This document shows positions 1 through 7,401 of a DNA stretch of 13,904 nt, piece after piece; positions within the stretch are counted from its first letter, which is position 1, and each line of letters starts with the position of its first letter. Origin of the DNA: Pirellulales bacterium (GTDB lineage Bacteria > Planctomycetota > Planctomycetia > Pirellulales > Thermoguttaceae); NCBI GenBank assembly GCA_030607895.1, contig JAUWJC010000040.1, forward strand, positions 1 to 13,904. Direction: 5' to 3'. The position numbers were made by a program, and so were the translations under genes. The notes beneath the pieces are model-generated. The model did not search any database. It saw nothing but the letters and a program-made list of their open reading frames with translations, and was not told where the DNA came from.

Positions 1-34
1 CAATGCTTCGGGGGGGCTCGGGTGGTCGGTTTGT

Positions 35-76
35 GGAAGGCGGAAGGGGGAAGGGGGAAGGGGGAAGGCGGAAGAG
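35..76. repeat. Polypurine GGGGGAA tandem repeat
   Basis: A 42-base G/A tract with only two cytosines. It is built from iterated GGGGGAA units in the middle (45-66) and GGCGGAA variants on both sides. It is non-coding. Such tracts are prone to replication slippage and can form triplex or G-rich structures. No function can be assigned from the sequence. Confidence 0.7.
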
Positions 77-105
77 TGTTACCTTGATTTGAACCATGCC
101 GGAAA

Positions 106-123
106 GCGGCGATAAATCGCCGC
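106..123. repeat. Perfect 8-bp hairpin
   Basis: GCGGCGAT, loop AA, ATCGCCGC: a perfect 8-bp inverted repeat with a two-base loop. No T-run follows on either side, so it does not look like a complete intrinsic terminator. It may close the transcript of a gene left of the window, or be a small dispersed palindrome. Confidence 0.5.
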
Positions 124-172
124 ACTCCAAAGACATTCTTCCACGCGCTCTCGGAACTTCTTTGCGAGTGGA

Positions 173-189
173 TTGGCACATGAATTGCA
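173..189 (+). promoter_or_regulatory. Sigma-54 (RpoN) promoter candidate
   Basis: TTGGCACATGAATTGCA matches the known RpoN consensus TGGCACG-N4-TTGCA at every strongly conserved position. GG (175-176) and GC (187-188) are exactly 12 bases apart, as the -24/-12 elements require. The only clear departure is A instead of G after GGCAC. It points toward the exported protein gene that starts at 396, leaving a leader of about 190 bases. If real, transcription would depend on an enhancer-binding activator; I could not identify its binding sites upstream. Confidence 0.55.
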
Positions 190-395
190 CGTTCATGGCC
201 CGGCCGGCGTGGACCGCTCCGGGTGAGCATGGACTGGCGGCACTGACGGGCGGCGTGGTACGATGAACTGCAAGAATGTGCCAATTCCGGCCGGCATGGT
301 GTGAAGCAATTGCAGGGCAGCGGGTCTTTCGGCGACCGTCCGCGGCAAGAACACGCAACAGGCGTCGCCCAGTCAAAGAAAAGAGGAGTGATGCC

Positions 396-968
396 ATGAG
401 AACGAGAACAGTATCCGTTGCGGTGTGTGTGCTTGTGCTGGGCGTGGGAGCCTCGGCGGCCAATGCCCAACGCGGCATGGGCGATACGTCGGGAGTGGCA
501 CAACAGGCCGTCAAGCCTAAGGTTATCTCGCTTCGCGGGTCGGTCCTTTCGATCGAGACCGAGCCGTGCAAGCAGACCACCGGCCGAGCCACTGTCGGCA
601 CGCACATGATGCTTCAGGCGAAGGACGGCAGGAAGTTGAACGTACATCTCGGACCGGCCGTCGTCGTCGAACCCATAATTCAGCAATTGCCGCCCGGCAC
701 GGCCGTTACCGTCAAAGCGTTCCGCACCGACAAGATGCCGAAGTACCACTACGTGGCCCAGTCGATCACCGTTGGACAGAAGGTACTCACGCTACGCGAC
801 CAGAACCTACGCCCGGTTTGGGCGGGTGGTCAAGGTCCCGCGTACATGCAAAGGCAGAGTTCGTACCAAATGGGTCCCGGCTACGGACGTGGCTACGGAA
901 AGGGAGCTTACGGAAGGCCGGGCCGCGGTGCAGGCTATGGACGCGGCCGCGGTGCAGGCCGTTGGTAG
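396..968 (+). CDS. Small exported protein, Gly/Arg/Tyr-rich tail
   Basis: This is a 190-residue protein of unknown function. The start at 396 is preferred because AAGAGGAG lies 7 bases upstream and the product then begins with a classical Sec signal peptide (residues 1-24, cleavage after ANA). Residues 43-142 form a compact beta-rich domain (VISLRGSVLSIET, HLGPAVVVEP, GTAVTVKAF, LTLRDQNLRPVW). The pattern resembles small bacterial OB-fold-like exported proteins in which an HLGP segment and a final TLRD-xxRP-W segment recur. Residues 160-190 are a low-complexity basic tail of GYGRG and GRGAG units ending in Trp. The single cysteine of the mature protein is Cys58. A sigma-54 promoter candidate lies at 173-189. 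The gene converges on the thiolase operon. The fold call is inference; only the signal peptide and tail are obvious. Confidence 0.75.
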   Translation: MRTRTVSVAVCVLVLGVGASAANAQRGMGDTSGVAQQAVKPKVISLRGSVLSIETEPCKQTTGRATVGTHMMLQAKDGRKLNVHLGPAVVVEPIIQQLPPGTAVTVKAFRTDKMPKYHYVAQSITVGQKVLTLRDQNLRPVWAGGQGPAYMQRQSSYQMGPGYGRGYGKGAYGRPGRGAGYGRGRGAGRW

Positions 969-974
969 TAGGCA

Positions 975-990
975 CGCCGACACGGCTTTT
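975..990 (+). terminator. Weak intrinsic terminator candidate
   Basis: GCCG-ACA-CGGC followed directly by TTTT, six bases after the stop of the exported protein gene and inside the 40-base gap to the convergent thiolase gene. The stem has only four pairs and the T-run four bases, so this is a tentative call. Confidence 0.25.
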
Positions 991-1008
991 GCGCGGACGT
1001 GCGTGGCT

Positions 1009-2154
1009 TTATTCCACGAGCACCATGGCGGCGCCCATTCCGCCGCCTACGCAAAGGGTGGCCAGGGCGCGTTTGTATCGGCCTTGCGATATCTGGTGGG
1101 CAAGATGCACGACGAGCCGGGCGCCGCTGGCACCGATTGGGTGTCCCAGTGCGATGGCGCCGCCGTCGGGATTCACCCGGTCGATGTCTAGCGACAACTC
1201 CTCGATGCAAGCCAGCGCCTGAACGGCGAACGCTTCGTTCAGTTCGATCGTGTCGAAGTCATCGACATTGAGCTTGTGCTTGCCGCACAGACGGCGTATT
1301 GCGTGGACGGGTCCCAGGCCGAACAGCCCCGGCTCGCAACCCACGCTGGCCGAAGGCCCGATCGTGGCCAGCGGCCGCCAGCCCTCTTGCTCGGCCGTCT
1401 GCCGGCTGCACACCACGAGCATCGCGGCGCCGTCGTTGATGCCCGAGGCGTTGCCGGCGGTTACCGTGCCGTCGGGCTTGAAAGCGGGGCGCAGCGAGGC
1501 GAGCTTCTCAAGCGTTGTGTCGGCCCGAGGGTGTTCGTCCCGGCCGAGTTCTTCAAGCGTCACCAACTCGTCCTGGTATCGGCCTTCGGTGTAACCGCGA
1601 GCCGTGTTCCGTTGGCTGCGCAGGGCGAAGGCATCTTGGGCCGCGCGACCGATCCCAAAGCGGTCGGCAAGCCGTTCGGCCGTCAGACCCATGTGCTCGT
1701 CGGCGAACGAATCGACCAGGCCGTCGCGCAACATCGAGTCGATAAGCACGCCGTTACCCAGCCGATATCCGGATCGAGCCCGATCCAGCAGGTAAGGCGC
1801 ATTGGACATCGACTCGGTCCCCCCGCAAAGCACCACCCGAGCTTGTCCGAGAATAATCTCCTGTGCGGCCAGCACCACCGCCTGCATTCCGGAGGCACAC
1901 ATCATGTTGACGGTCATGGCCGGCCGGTCGATGGGGATATCCAGGCGAAGGGCGATTTGCCGGGCGACGTTCATTCCCAATCCGGCGCCGATTACGTTGC
2001 CGACTATGACTTGGTCGATTTGCTCGGGGCCGATACCTTCCAGGGCGGCCCGGCCGGCGGCAATAGCCAACTCGGCGGCCGACTGCCGGGCAAGCGCACC
2101 CATCAATCGTCCCTGCGGCGTTCGCCTGGCGGCGACAATGCAAACTCGGGTCAT
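1009..2154 (-). CDS. atoB: Acetyl-CoA acetyltransferase (thiolase)
   Basis: This 381-residue thiolase condenses two acetyl-CoA to acetoacetyl-CoA, or cleaves 3-ketoacyl-CoA. The family residues are visible: the nucleophile Cys86 in NMMCASGMQAV, the segment GGTESMSNAPYLL, NEAFAVQA, the base His in GGAIALGHPIGASGAR, and the second active-site Cys in LCVGGGMGAA near the C-terminus. The length is normal for the biosynthetic/degradative thiolase II family. The start at 2154 has AAAGGA seven bases upstream and leaves four bases after the stop of the CoA-transferase gene; a start 30 bases further upstream would overlap that gene. It is the last gene of a three-gene operon with the CoA-transferase and an SDR reductase, which suggests acetoacetyl-CoA turnover. 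Whether it works in the synthetic (PhaA-like) or degradative (AtoB-like) direction cannot be read from the sequence, so the symbol is a family label. Confidence 0.93.
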   Translation of the reverse strand: MTRVCIVAARRTPQGRLMGALARQSAAELAIAAGRAALEGIGPEQIDQVIVGNVIGAGLGMNVARQIALRLDIPIDRPAMTVNMMCASGMQAVVLAAQEIILGQARVVLCGGTESMSNAPYLLDRARSGYRLGNGVLIDSMLRDGLVDSFADEHMGLTAERLADRFGIGRAAQDAFALRSQRNTARGYTEGRYQDELVTLEELGRDEHPRADTTLEKLASLRPAFKPDGTVTAGNASGINDGAAMLVVCSRQTAEQEGWRPLATIGPSASVGCEPGLFGLGPVHAIRRLCGKHKLNVDDFDTIELNEAFAVQALACIEELSLDIDRVNPDGGAIALGHPIGASGARLVVHLAHQISQGRYKRALATLCVGGGMGAAMVLVE

Positions 2155-2158
2155 GGTG

Positions 2159-3745
2159 TTATCCTTTGGGTGGTTCAAACACATGGGCCGGCATCGGCCG
2201 GACGGATCGGACTACCGGCTCGAACGGCATCAACCCCAGCACTTGTTTCTCCAGGTCGATTCCCGGGGCAATCTCGATTAGCTCAAGCGTCTCGTCCGTC
2301 AACCGGAAGACGGCCCGCTCGGTAACGTAGAGCACGGTCTGGCCCATCTGTCGGCTGCGCTTTGCACTGAAGGAAACCTGCTCGACCTTTTCGACGAATT
2401 TTTGGACGCGCCCCTCGCGGACGATCCGCAATTGCCGGTCCTCGACGGCCACTTCCAATCCGCCGGCGGTGAAGGTGCCGCAGAAGACCACTCGCTTGGC
2501 GGTTTGCGTAATGTTGACGAACCCACCCACGCCGGCCAGTCGCGTGCCGAACCGCGAGACGTTTACGTTACCCAGGGTATCGATCTCGGCCGCCCCCAGC
2601 GCGGCGAAATCCAGCCCGCGGCCGTCGTAAAAATCGAACTGGGCCGGCTGATCGATGATCGCTTGCGGGTGGACCGATACGCCGAAGCTCAACCCGCCCG
2701 CCGGAATCCCGCCGATGGGGCCACTCTCGACGGTAAGTGTGAACCGATCGAGTAGGCCGCGCTCGGCCGCGATGTTGGCAAGCCCCTCGGGCATTCCGAT
2801 ACCCAGGTTGGCGATTGCACCGTTGGGGATTTCATCGCACGCCCGGGCGGCAATAATCCGCCGCGGGCCCAGCGGAAGCGGTTCGAGCGTCACGCCCGGC
2901 ATGGCGGGCGGTGATGTTGTGGCCGGTGATGTTGTGGCCGGTGATGCGGCCGTGACAAAAGCCGGGTTGAACTGGTCCTGGTCGAACGTTTGCGGGTGGT
3001 CCCGCGGATCGGCCACCACAATGTGGTCGACCAGAATGCCCGGCACCCGAACATGCTGAGGCGGTGCAAGCCGATCCGATAGTCTGGCGACCTGGGCGAT
3101 GGTGATTCCGCCCGAGTTGTGCGCGGCCTGGGCGATCGGCAGCATCTCGCCGAACAGGGCCTCTTCGTCCATGACGAGGTTTCCCCGCGGATCGGCGGAT
3201 GTCGCCCGGATGAATCCAACGTCGATCGGCATCGCCTTGTACCAGAGCCAGGCGTGGGCGTCCAACTCGATCCGCTCGACCAGGCCGGGCGGCGTGCGGT
3301 CGTTGAGTCTTCCGCCGCGGTTGATCGGATCGATGAAAGTATCCAGTCCGATGTGAGTAATGCACCCGGGCCGGCCGGCCGCAATATCGCGAAACAACTG
3401 GCAGATCACGCCTTGAGGGAAGTTGTACGCCTCGATCTTTCCCTCGATTGCCAGCCGGCCCATCCGCGGCGCCAGGCCCCAGTGACCGCCGATCACCCGG
3501 CGAACCAAACCCTCGTGGGCCAGGTGATTGATGCCGCGGCTGTTGCCGTCGCCCTGGCCGGCGGCGTAGATGATCGTCAGATCGCGAGGCGAGCCGGTCG
3601 CCAGGAATCGTTCCTCCAAGGCACGGGTCAGGGCCTCCGGAACACCGGCGCCGACGAACCCGCCCGAGGCCACGGTCCGGCCGTCGGCAATCAGATCGAC
3701 GGCCTGTTTGGCCGAGCAGAGCTTTGCGTCGCCAGCCAAGGTCAT
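2159..3745 (-). CDS. Fused acetate/3-ketoacid CoA-transferase (YdiF type)
   Basis: This 528-residue family I CoA-transferase carries the alpha and beta halves in one chain. The N-terminal half has GGFVGAGVPEAL near residue 30 and AGQGDG near 65. The C-terminal half carries NLGIGMPEGLANIAAERG, then TVESGPIGGIPAGGLSFG, whose Glu340 aligns with the catalytic glutamate that forms the glutamyl-CoA thioester, then IDQPAQFDFYDGRGLD. The enzyme moves CoA between short acids such as acetate and acetoacetate. The start at 3745 overlaps the SDR stop as ATGA and has GGAGG nine bases upstream. An ATG nine bases earlier sits directly against that GGAGG and is unlikely. The half-to-half linker (about residues 268-285) is Ala/Thr/Ser/Pro-rich and encoded by a 15-bp tandem repeat. 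The context supports a role with the neighbouring thiolase and reductase. Confidence 0.92.
   Translation of the reverse strand: MTLAGDAKLCSAKQAVDLIADGRTVASGGFVGAGVPEALTRALEERFLATGSPRDLTIIYAAGQGDGNSRGINHLAHEGLVRRVIGGHWGLAPRMGRLAIEGKIEAYNFPQGVICQLFRDIAAGRPGCITHIGLDTFIDPINRGGRLNDRTPPGLVERIELDAHAWLWYKAMPIDVGFIRATSADPRGNLVMDEEALFGEMLPIAQAAHNSGGITIAQVARLSDRLAPPQHVRVPGILVDHIVVADPRDHPQTFDQDQFNPAFVTAASPATTSPATTSPPAMPGVTLEPLPLGPRRIIAARACDEIPNGAIANLGIGMPEGLANIAAERGLLDRFTLTVESGPIGGIPAGGLSFGVSVHPQAIIDQPAQFDFYDGRGLDFAALGAAEIDTLGNVNVSRFGTRLAGVGGFVNITQTAKRVVFCGTFTAGGLEVAVEDRQLRIVREGRVQKFVEKVEQVSFSAKRSRQMGQTVLYVTERAVFRLTDETLELIEIAPGIDLEKQVLGLMPFEPVVRSVRPMPAHVFEPPKG
2911..2952 (-). repeat. 15-bp tandem repeat in CoA-transferase linker
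   Basis: Two exact head-to-tail copies of GTGATGTTGTGGCCG (2911-2925, 2926-2940), followed by a third that has lost three bases (2941-2952). On the minus strand they encode repeated Pro-Ala-Thr-Thr-Ser in the linker between the two CoA-transferase domains. The period is a multiple of three, so copy-number change keeps the frame. Confidence 0.9.
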
Positions 3746-4494
3746 CCCCACCATCCTCCGTTCACGTGGATGACCTGGCCGGTCACGTATGACGCCAACT
3801 CGCTTGAAAGGAAGAGGATGACGGCAGCGATTTCCTCGGGTTCTCCGAATCGTTCCAAGGGAATCGACTTGAGCATTTCGGCTTGGGTCGGCTCGGGTAT
3901 GGTTTGGCCCATTTCGGTAAGCACGAGGCCGGGTGCCACGGCGTTGACTGTAATCTTGCGTCTGGCCAATTCCCGGCTGAGGACTTTCGTGAGCCCGACG
4001 ACACCCGCCTTTGCGGCCGCGTAGTTGGGTTGTCCGAAGAAGCCCACGAACGCCGAGATCGATGCCAGGTTGATGATCCGCCCACCTTCGGAAAGCTTAT
4101 CGACGGCCGCTTTCGAGACGTTGTACACGCCCGTCAGGTTGGTGTCGATGACGGCCTGCCAGTCCTCCGGCGAGAGCTTCCTGAGCGTGCGATCGCGCAC
4201 GATGCCCGCGTTGTTTACCACGATATCAAGCCGCCCGAACCGCTCGAGCACCTCTTGGATCATCGCCTCGACTTGCTCGATGTGGCGAACGTCGGCCTGT
4301 ATGGCAACCGCCCGTGGGCCGATGTTTTGGGTGGTTTGCTCGGCGCGACGGCGATTGATGCCTTCGGGATCGGCGAAGAAGTTGACCGCCACGTTTGCAC
4401 CCGCCCGGGCCAATACGTCGGCGGTTGCGGCCCCCAAGCCCTGGCCCCCGCCCGTAACCACGGCCGTCTTGCCGGAAAGGTCGATTGGGATCAT
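3742..4494 (-). CDS. SDR 3-oxoacyl reductase (FabG/PhaB-like)
   Basis: This 250-residue classical short-chain dehydrogenase/reductase would reduce a 3-oxoacyl-ACP or acetoacetyl-CoA with NAD(P)H. The cofactor motif TGGGQGLG is at residues 14-21 and NNAG at 94-97. The catalytic tetrad is Asn119, Ser145, Tyr158 and Lys162 (YAAAK). VAPGLVLTEM and a C-terminal VTGQVIHVNGG complete the FabG pattern. The length is exactly typical. The start at 4494 has a modest GAGGG seven bases upstream. It is first in the operon with the CoA-transferase (4-base overlap) and thiolase, which favours acetoacetyl-CoA as substrate (PhaB-like), but FabG and PhaB cannot be told apart from sequence alone. A polyhydroxyalkanoate synthase is not present in this window. 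Confidence 0.9.
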   Translation of the reverse strand: MIPIDLSGKTAVVTGGGQGLGAATADVLARAGANVAVNFFADPEGINRRRAEQTTQNIGPRAVAIQADVRHIEQVEAMIQEVLERFGRLDIVVNNAGIVRDRTLRKLSPEDWQAVIDTNLTGVYNVSKAAVDKLSEGGRIINLASISAFVGFFGQPNYAAAKAGVVGLTKVLSRELARRKITVNAVAPGLVLTEMGQTIPEPTQAEMLKSIPLERFGEPEEIAAVILFLSSELASYVTGQVIHVNGGWWG

Positions 4495-4523
4495 CTAGTG
4501 GCCCTCGCTTAACAGTCTCCGAC

Positions 4524-4551
4524 ATCTTACCATCGGCCGACTGTCGTTCAA
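4524..4551 (-). promoter_or_regulatory. Sigma-70 promoter candidate for the thiolase operon
   Basis: On the minus strand TTGAAC (4546-4551) and TAAGAT (4524-4529) are separated by 16 bases. They lie about 30 bases upstream of the SDR start, in the 117-base gap after the sialidase gene. The inverted pair ACAGTC (4512-4517) and GACTGT (4539-4544) brackets the -10 region and could be a repressor site; that part is speculation. Confidence 0.45.
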
Positions 4552-4611
4552 GGGCCACGCGGACAATAATACCTAATATTCTTTACACACTATCGATGCC
4601 TTCGGGGCCTA

Positions 4612-6300
4612 TCATTGGCCTGACTTCAGCAGCCGCTTGGGCACGCTCCAGTGCGTTCCCGCCACGTGTGTGATGTTGTCCTTGAGGTTGATGTAATAGA
4701 CGGTGAAGATACGGCCGTCGGGCAAGAGGACGGAGCGGGGGTAACCCAGGTCCATACCGCGCCCCCAGGCGTCCGCGCGGAGGACGATCTCGTTGTCCGG
4801 ATCCCATGTGTGCCCCCCGTCTCGGCTCACCCGGCAGCGTATGCCCTGGCGATCCTTTCGATATCCGTAGGAGCAGACCAGCGTGCCGTCGGGGAGCTTC
4901 AGCACGTGGCAAGGGTATCCCCAGAAGCCCGCATCCCTGGCCGGGCTCCACGTCTTGCCGTCATCGCGGGAAATAGATACGAAAGTGTTGTGCTCCGGCG
5001 AAGTTCGCAGCATCGCGCCGATCTCACCCGCGTCGTTTTCAAACAGTGCCGTTTCGTTGAAGCCAAGCTGGTTGCCGTGGGCCTCGGCAATCGTGACCCA
5101 CTGCCACGTCTTCCCTTGGTCCGCAGAGCGCATCACGAGCGAACCGTGCTCTTCGTCGACAGACCGTTTTCCGTAGACGGCCTTAAGCACGGTGCCCTTG
5201 CTGGTAACCAAGAAGCCGGGCGGGCCGTACGCCTGCCTGAACGCAAAGCTGGGGGTGGGAATCGTGCGTTTCTGCCATTGTTTGCCGTCCGTGGAGGTGC
5301 TCACCCAGCCCGGATTGCCGCCGTGGGCCACGACGCCCTCGCGCACGGGCCGCACCCAGAACCCCTTGGCTTCCAACTCCTTTTGCTTCTCCGCGGGCAC
5401 GTGCCGCCATCCACCCGCGCCGCACCTGAGGTACTCGCCCCAAGGCATGTGGTGCCTGGGGTCGACGTATGGCTGCTTGTTGGGTTGCCAGGTCTGGCCT
5501 CCGTCGTCGGAAACGTAGGTTGCTGAACCGCCACGCCCATCGATGTGCGAGCGACGTACACGCGTTGCGAAGTTCACTACGAGTCGGCCATCATCAAGCT
5601 GCACGATATTCGGAAAGCAAGCGTAGATATCCTGTTTCTTGTAGATGACGACGTGCCGCGCACCGGGCAGTACCCGTACCGGCGGCAACTCCACTCGGTA
5701 TTTCACCTCTCGCCAGTAGGCTTCGCCCGTGGCCGGGCTGGATATCGAGCCGAATATGACTCCGCAGCGACCGTTGTGGGCCTTGGCTGTAAACTTGCCC
5801 TTGCCGTCGAGTACCAGCCGCGAGTCGGCCCACACTGTGATGTCGTTGCCGAGGATACGGACTCGGTACGTATGGTGCCGGTCAGTGGTATCCATCTGGT
5901 GCGAGAGCTTCGCATGCGTCAATTCGATTCGGTTCGGGTAGAGCGTAAGCGTATCTTCATTCACGCCGTTGCTTACGAGGAGGCACATTCCCGCGTTATC
6001 GGTACAGGACACGACCTTGACGGTCGCTTCCGCCATGGCCACACGTGCCGGACAGGCATGCCAACCCGTCCCGTAGCATCGGAGGTTTGTCCTGGCCGTC
6101 CCCCGGTCGATGATGCGCAGGCCGTCGGGGGTGACTTTGGCTTCGGTGTTCGGACCTTCGTTGCCCCACCACCAGCCTGGCACGGTTTCCGACGGGAGCC
6201 TGTCGCCGGTGTAGATGCTATCCCATTCGAGTGGCTCCGCGGATAGGGCTATTGACGCACAGGCAAGGTTGACAAATAAGACCGCGGCGGGTTTCATCAT
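4612..6300 (-). CDS. Exported sialidase-fold (Asp-box/BNR) protein
   Basis: This 562-residue secreted protein probably acts on glycans. It opens with a Sec signal peptide (MMKPAAVLFVNLACASIALSA, cleavage before EPLEW). Residues about 25-205 look like a beta-sandwich of the LamG/DUF1080 kind (TVWADSRLVLDGKG, a YWREVKYRVE end). Residues about 210-560 are a six-bladed propeller typical of the sialidase superfamily, with five Asp boxes: SDDGGQTW 264-271, STDGKQW 336-342, SADQGKTW 392-399, SRDDGKTW 444-451 and SRDGGHTW 492-499. The Arg triad of true sialidases is not securely assignable, so exo-alpha-sialidase activity is only one possibility; the BNR fold also serves in other glycosidases and in carbohydrate binding. 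AAGGGA lies nine bases before the start. The gene follows the methyltransferase gene by 68 bases on the same strand and may share its promoter. Confidence 0.85.
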   Translation of the reverse strand: MMKPAAVLFVNLACASIALSAEPLEWDSIYTGDRLPSETVPGWWWGNEGPNTEAKVTPDGLRIIDRGTARTNLRCYGTGWHACPARVAMAEATVKVVSCTDNAGMCLLVSNGVNEDTLTLYPNRIELTHAKLSHQMDTTDRHHTYRVRILGNDITVWADSRLVLDGKGKFTAKAHNGRCGVIFGSISSPATGEAYWREVKYRVELPPVRVLPGARHVVIYKKQDIYACFPNIVQLDDGRLVVNFATRVRRSHIDGRGGSATYVSDDGGQTWQPNKQPYVDPRHHMPWGEYLRCGAGGWRHVPAEKQKELEAKGFWVRPVREGVVAHGGNPGWVSTSTDGKQWQKRTIPTPSFAFRQAYGPPGFLVTSKGTVLKAVYGKRSVDEEHGSLVMRSADQGKTWQWVTIAEAHGNQLGFNETALFENDAGEIGAMLRTSPEHNTFVSISRDDGKTWSPARDAGFWGYPCHVLKLPDGTLVCSYGYRKDRQGIRCRVSRDGGHTWDPDNEIVLRADAWGRGMDLGYPRSVLLPDGRIFTVYYINLKDNITHVAGTHWSVPKRLLKSGQ

Positions 6301-6368
6301 TTCGTGGATTCCCTTGGATCAAGGTCCGCTTCGGATTCGTTCTGCAGTAAGGTCTCTGGTTTTGCCGC

Positions 6369-7100
6369 TCACTTGTGCTGCTTCGTGAATCTCAGCCAAA
6401 TACCCAACCCGGCCTTCGGGTCTTCCACGGAAAGCCCGCCTTTGCCGGAAATCTCGAAGTTGGGTAACTTGGCATCTTCCGCCCAACGGCGGAATGTCTC
6501 GGGACTGCGAACCTTGACGAAGTGTTTTTTCTTTTCAGGATCATCTTCGTCCAAGCGTTCTAACCGCCTGCGGAGAAACTCTTTGGCGGCCCACCTCGGG
6601 TAGCCGGAGCCCAAGCCGCCGCCGATCATCGCCTTGCCGCCCGGCCGCAGCACGCGATATACCTCCTGCAATCCTTTCACCTGGTCGTCCCAGAAGAAGA
6701 TCGAACCGCGGCAGACTACAAGATCCACCGAGTTGTCGGGCAGCGGCATGTCTTCAGCCACGCCAACGACGGCGAAAAGACGATGCTCCAGCTTCTTCTC
6801 CCTGGCGATTTCAAGTCCTTTGGACATCGCTTCAACGTCAGGATCGAGCATCGTAACCGGATTGGAGGTTGCCTCGATCAAAGGAATGGCCACCTGGCCC
6901 TTGCCCGCCCCCAAATCGATCCAGAAGCCCTTTTTCGGTTGACAGTATTTCAGGATGTCTTTGACCGCGTAAGCGTAGCGGTCGGGCAGTGGGGTATCTG
7001 CCGTGATGTTCTTCGGCGGCTTAGGCTGCTGGGCCCGGAGACACGACCATGACGCGGCGACGACAACCAGTGCCACGGCACCAGTCAGAATTGGCTTCAT
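6369..7100 (-). CDS. Exported class I SAM-dependent methyltransferase
   Basis: This 243-residue protein has a Methyltransf_11/UbiE-like core. The SAM-binding motif I is IDLGAGKGQ (residues 61-69), the acidic residue after beta-2 is in LDPD (85-88), motif AEDMPLPDNSVDLVV is at 115-129, and LRPGG is at 151-155. It is preceded by a clear Sec-type signal sequence (MKPILTGAVALVVVAASWS, likely cleavage after LRA), which is unexpected because SAM is cytoplasmic. The ATG at 7100 is preferred; an in-frame TTG 18 bases upstream would put Lys-Glu-Lys before the hydrophobic core. AAGAGAA lies just upstream. A near-consensus sigma-70 promoter (7152-7180) drives it, and the sialidase gene may be cotranscribed. 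The substrate is unknown. The tail FRRWAEDAKLPNFEI fits small-molecule methyltransferases of this class. Confidence 0.85.
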   Translation of the reverse strand: MKPILTGAVALVVVAASWSCLRAQQPKPPKNITADTPLPDRYAYAVKDILKYCQPKKGFWIDLGAGKGQVAIPLIEATSNPVTMLDPDVEAMSKGLEIAREKKLEHRLFAVVGVAEDMPLPDNSVDLVVCRGSIFFWDDQVKGLQEVYRVLRPGGKAMIGGGLGSGYPRWAAKEFLRRRLERLDEDDPEKKKHFVKVRSPETFRRWAEDAKLPNFEISGKGGLSVEDPKAGLGIWLRFTKQHK

Positions 7101-7151
7101 GATTTTCTCTTTCAGCAAGTGAGGTCGAGTTATGTCTGAATACTACCCTGC

Positions 7152-7180
7152 ATCATACTACCAACCTCAAACATTGTCAA
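7152..7180 (-). promoter_or_regulatory. Sigma-70 promoter for the methyltransferase gene
   Basis: Minus-strand TTGACA (7175-7180, perfect -35), a 17-base spacer, and TATGAT (7152-7157, five of six -10 bases). It lies about 50 bases before the start codon, so the expected leader is roughly 45 bases. It is the best sigma-70 match I found in the window. Confidence 0.75.
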
Positions 7181-7211
7181 AAACCTAAACCGGACTAGCC
7201 GGAACCCATAG

Positions 7212-7273
7212 GCCGCTTGCGGCTTCGCACACTTTTGGTGCCGATGGCGGTGCGGTGCGAAGCCGCAAGCGGC
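7212..7273. repeat. 19-bp perfect inverted repeat, REP-like
   Basis: The left arm GCCGCTTGCGGCTTCGCAC (7212-7230) is matched exactly by its reverse complement at 7255-7273, around a 24-base centre. Each arm also contains its own small palindrome GCCGC-TT-GCGGC. Seventeen bases of the left arm recur at 12571-12587 in front of another gene, so this is a dispersed element rather than a local terminator. It sits in the 301-base gap between the divergent methyltransferase and yihY genes. The rest of that gap holds only the two promoter candidates. Confidence 0.85.
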
Positions 7274-7324
7274 TCCGGTAACCGGCGGCTCGCTCTTGCA
7301 CCCAAAAACGGAAGCAATGGAGGT

Positions 7325-7352
7325 TTGGTAAAACGGCCGATTCGCGTAGACT
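7325..7352 (+). promoter_or_regulatory. Weak sigma-70 promoter candidate for yihY
   Basis: TTGGTA (7325-7330), a 16-base spacer and TAGACT (7347-7352), each matching four of six consensus bases, about 50 bases before the yihY start. The placement is good but the boxes are weak. Confidence 0.3.
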
Positions 7353-7401
7353 GTGTGTCAAGATTTGGCACGGCCCGTGGAGTTCAACCGGGAGTGGTTC
7401 A

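Larger units (their letters stand above)
1..395. other. Non-coding leader region
   Basis: I see no convincing gene in these 395 bases; the few short frames lack ribosome binding sites and family resemblance. The region holds a polypurine tandem repeat (35-76), a perfect short hairpin (106-123) and a sigma-54 promoter candidate (173-189), all listed separately. The last stretch leads into the ribosome binding site AAGAGGAG at 381-388 of the first gene. Confidence 0.6.

Noticed and set aside
35..76. Polypurine repeat as a CRISPR array
   Set aside because: Units are about 7 bases with no spacers; it is a simple tandem repeat.
1276..2325. A 349-codon open frame on the plus strand
   Set aside because: Antisense shadow of the thiolase gene, whose active-site motifs are complete.
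3119..4024. A 301-codon plus-strand frame across the CoA-transferase/SDR junction
   Set aside because: Covers two well-supported minus-strand genes and their translational coupling; no recognisable product.
7369..7385. TTGGCACGG before yihY as a sigma-54 promoter
   Set aside because: The -24 half fits but the required GC at the -12 position with 12-base spacing is missing.
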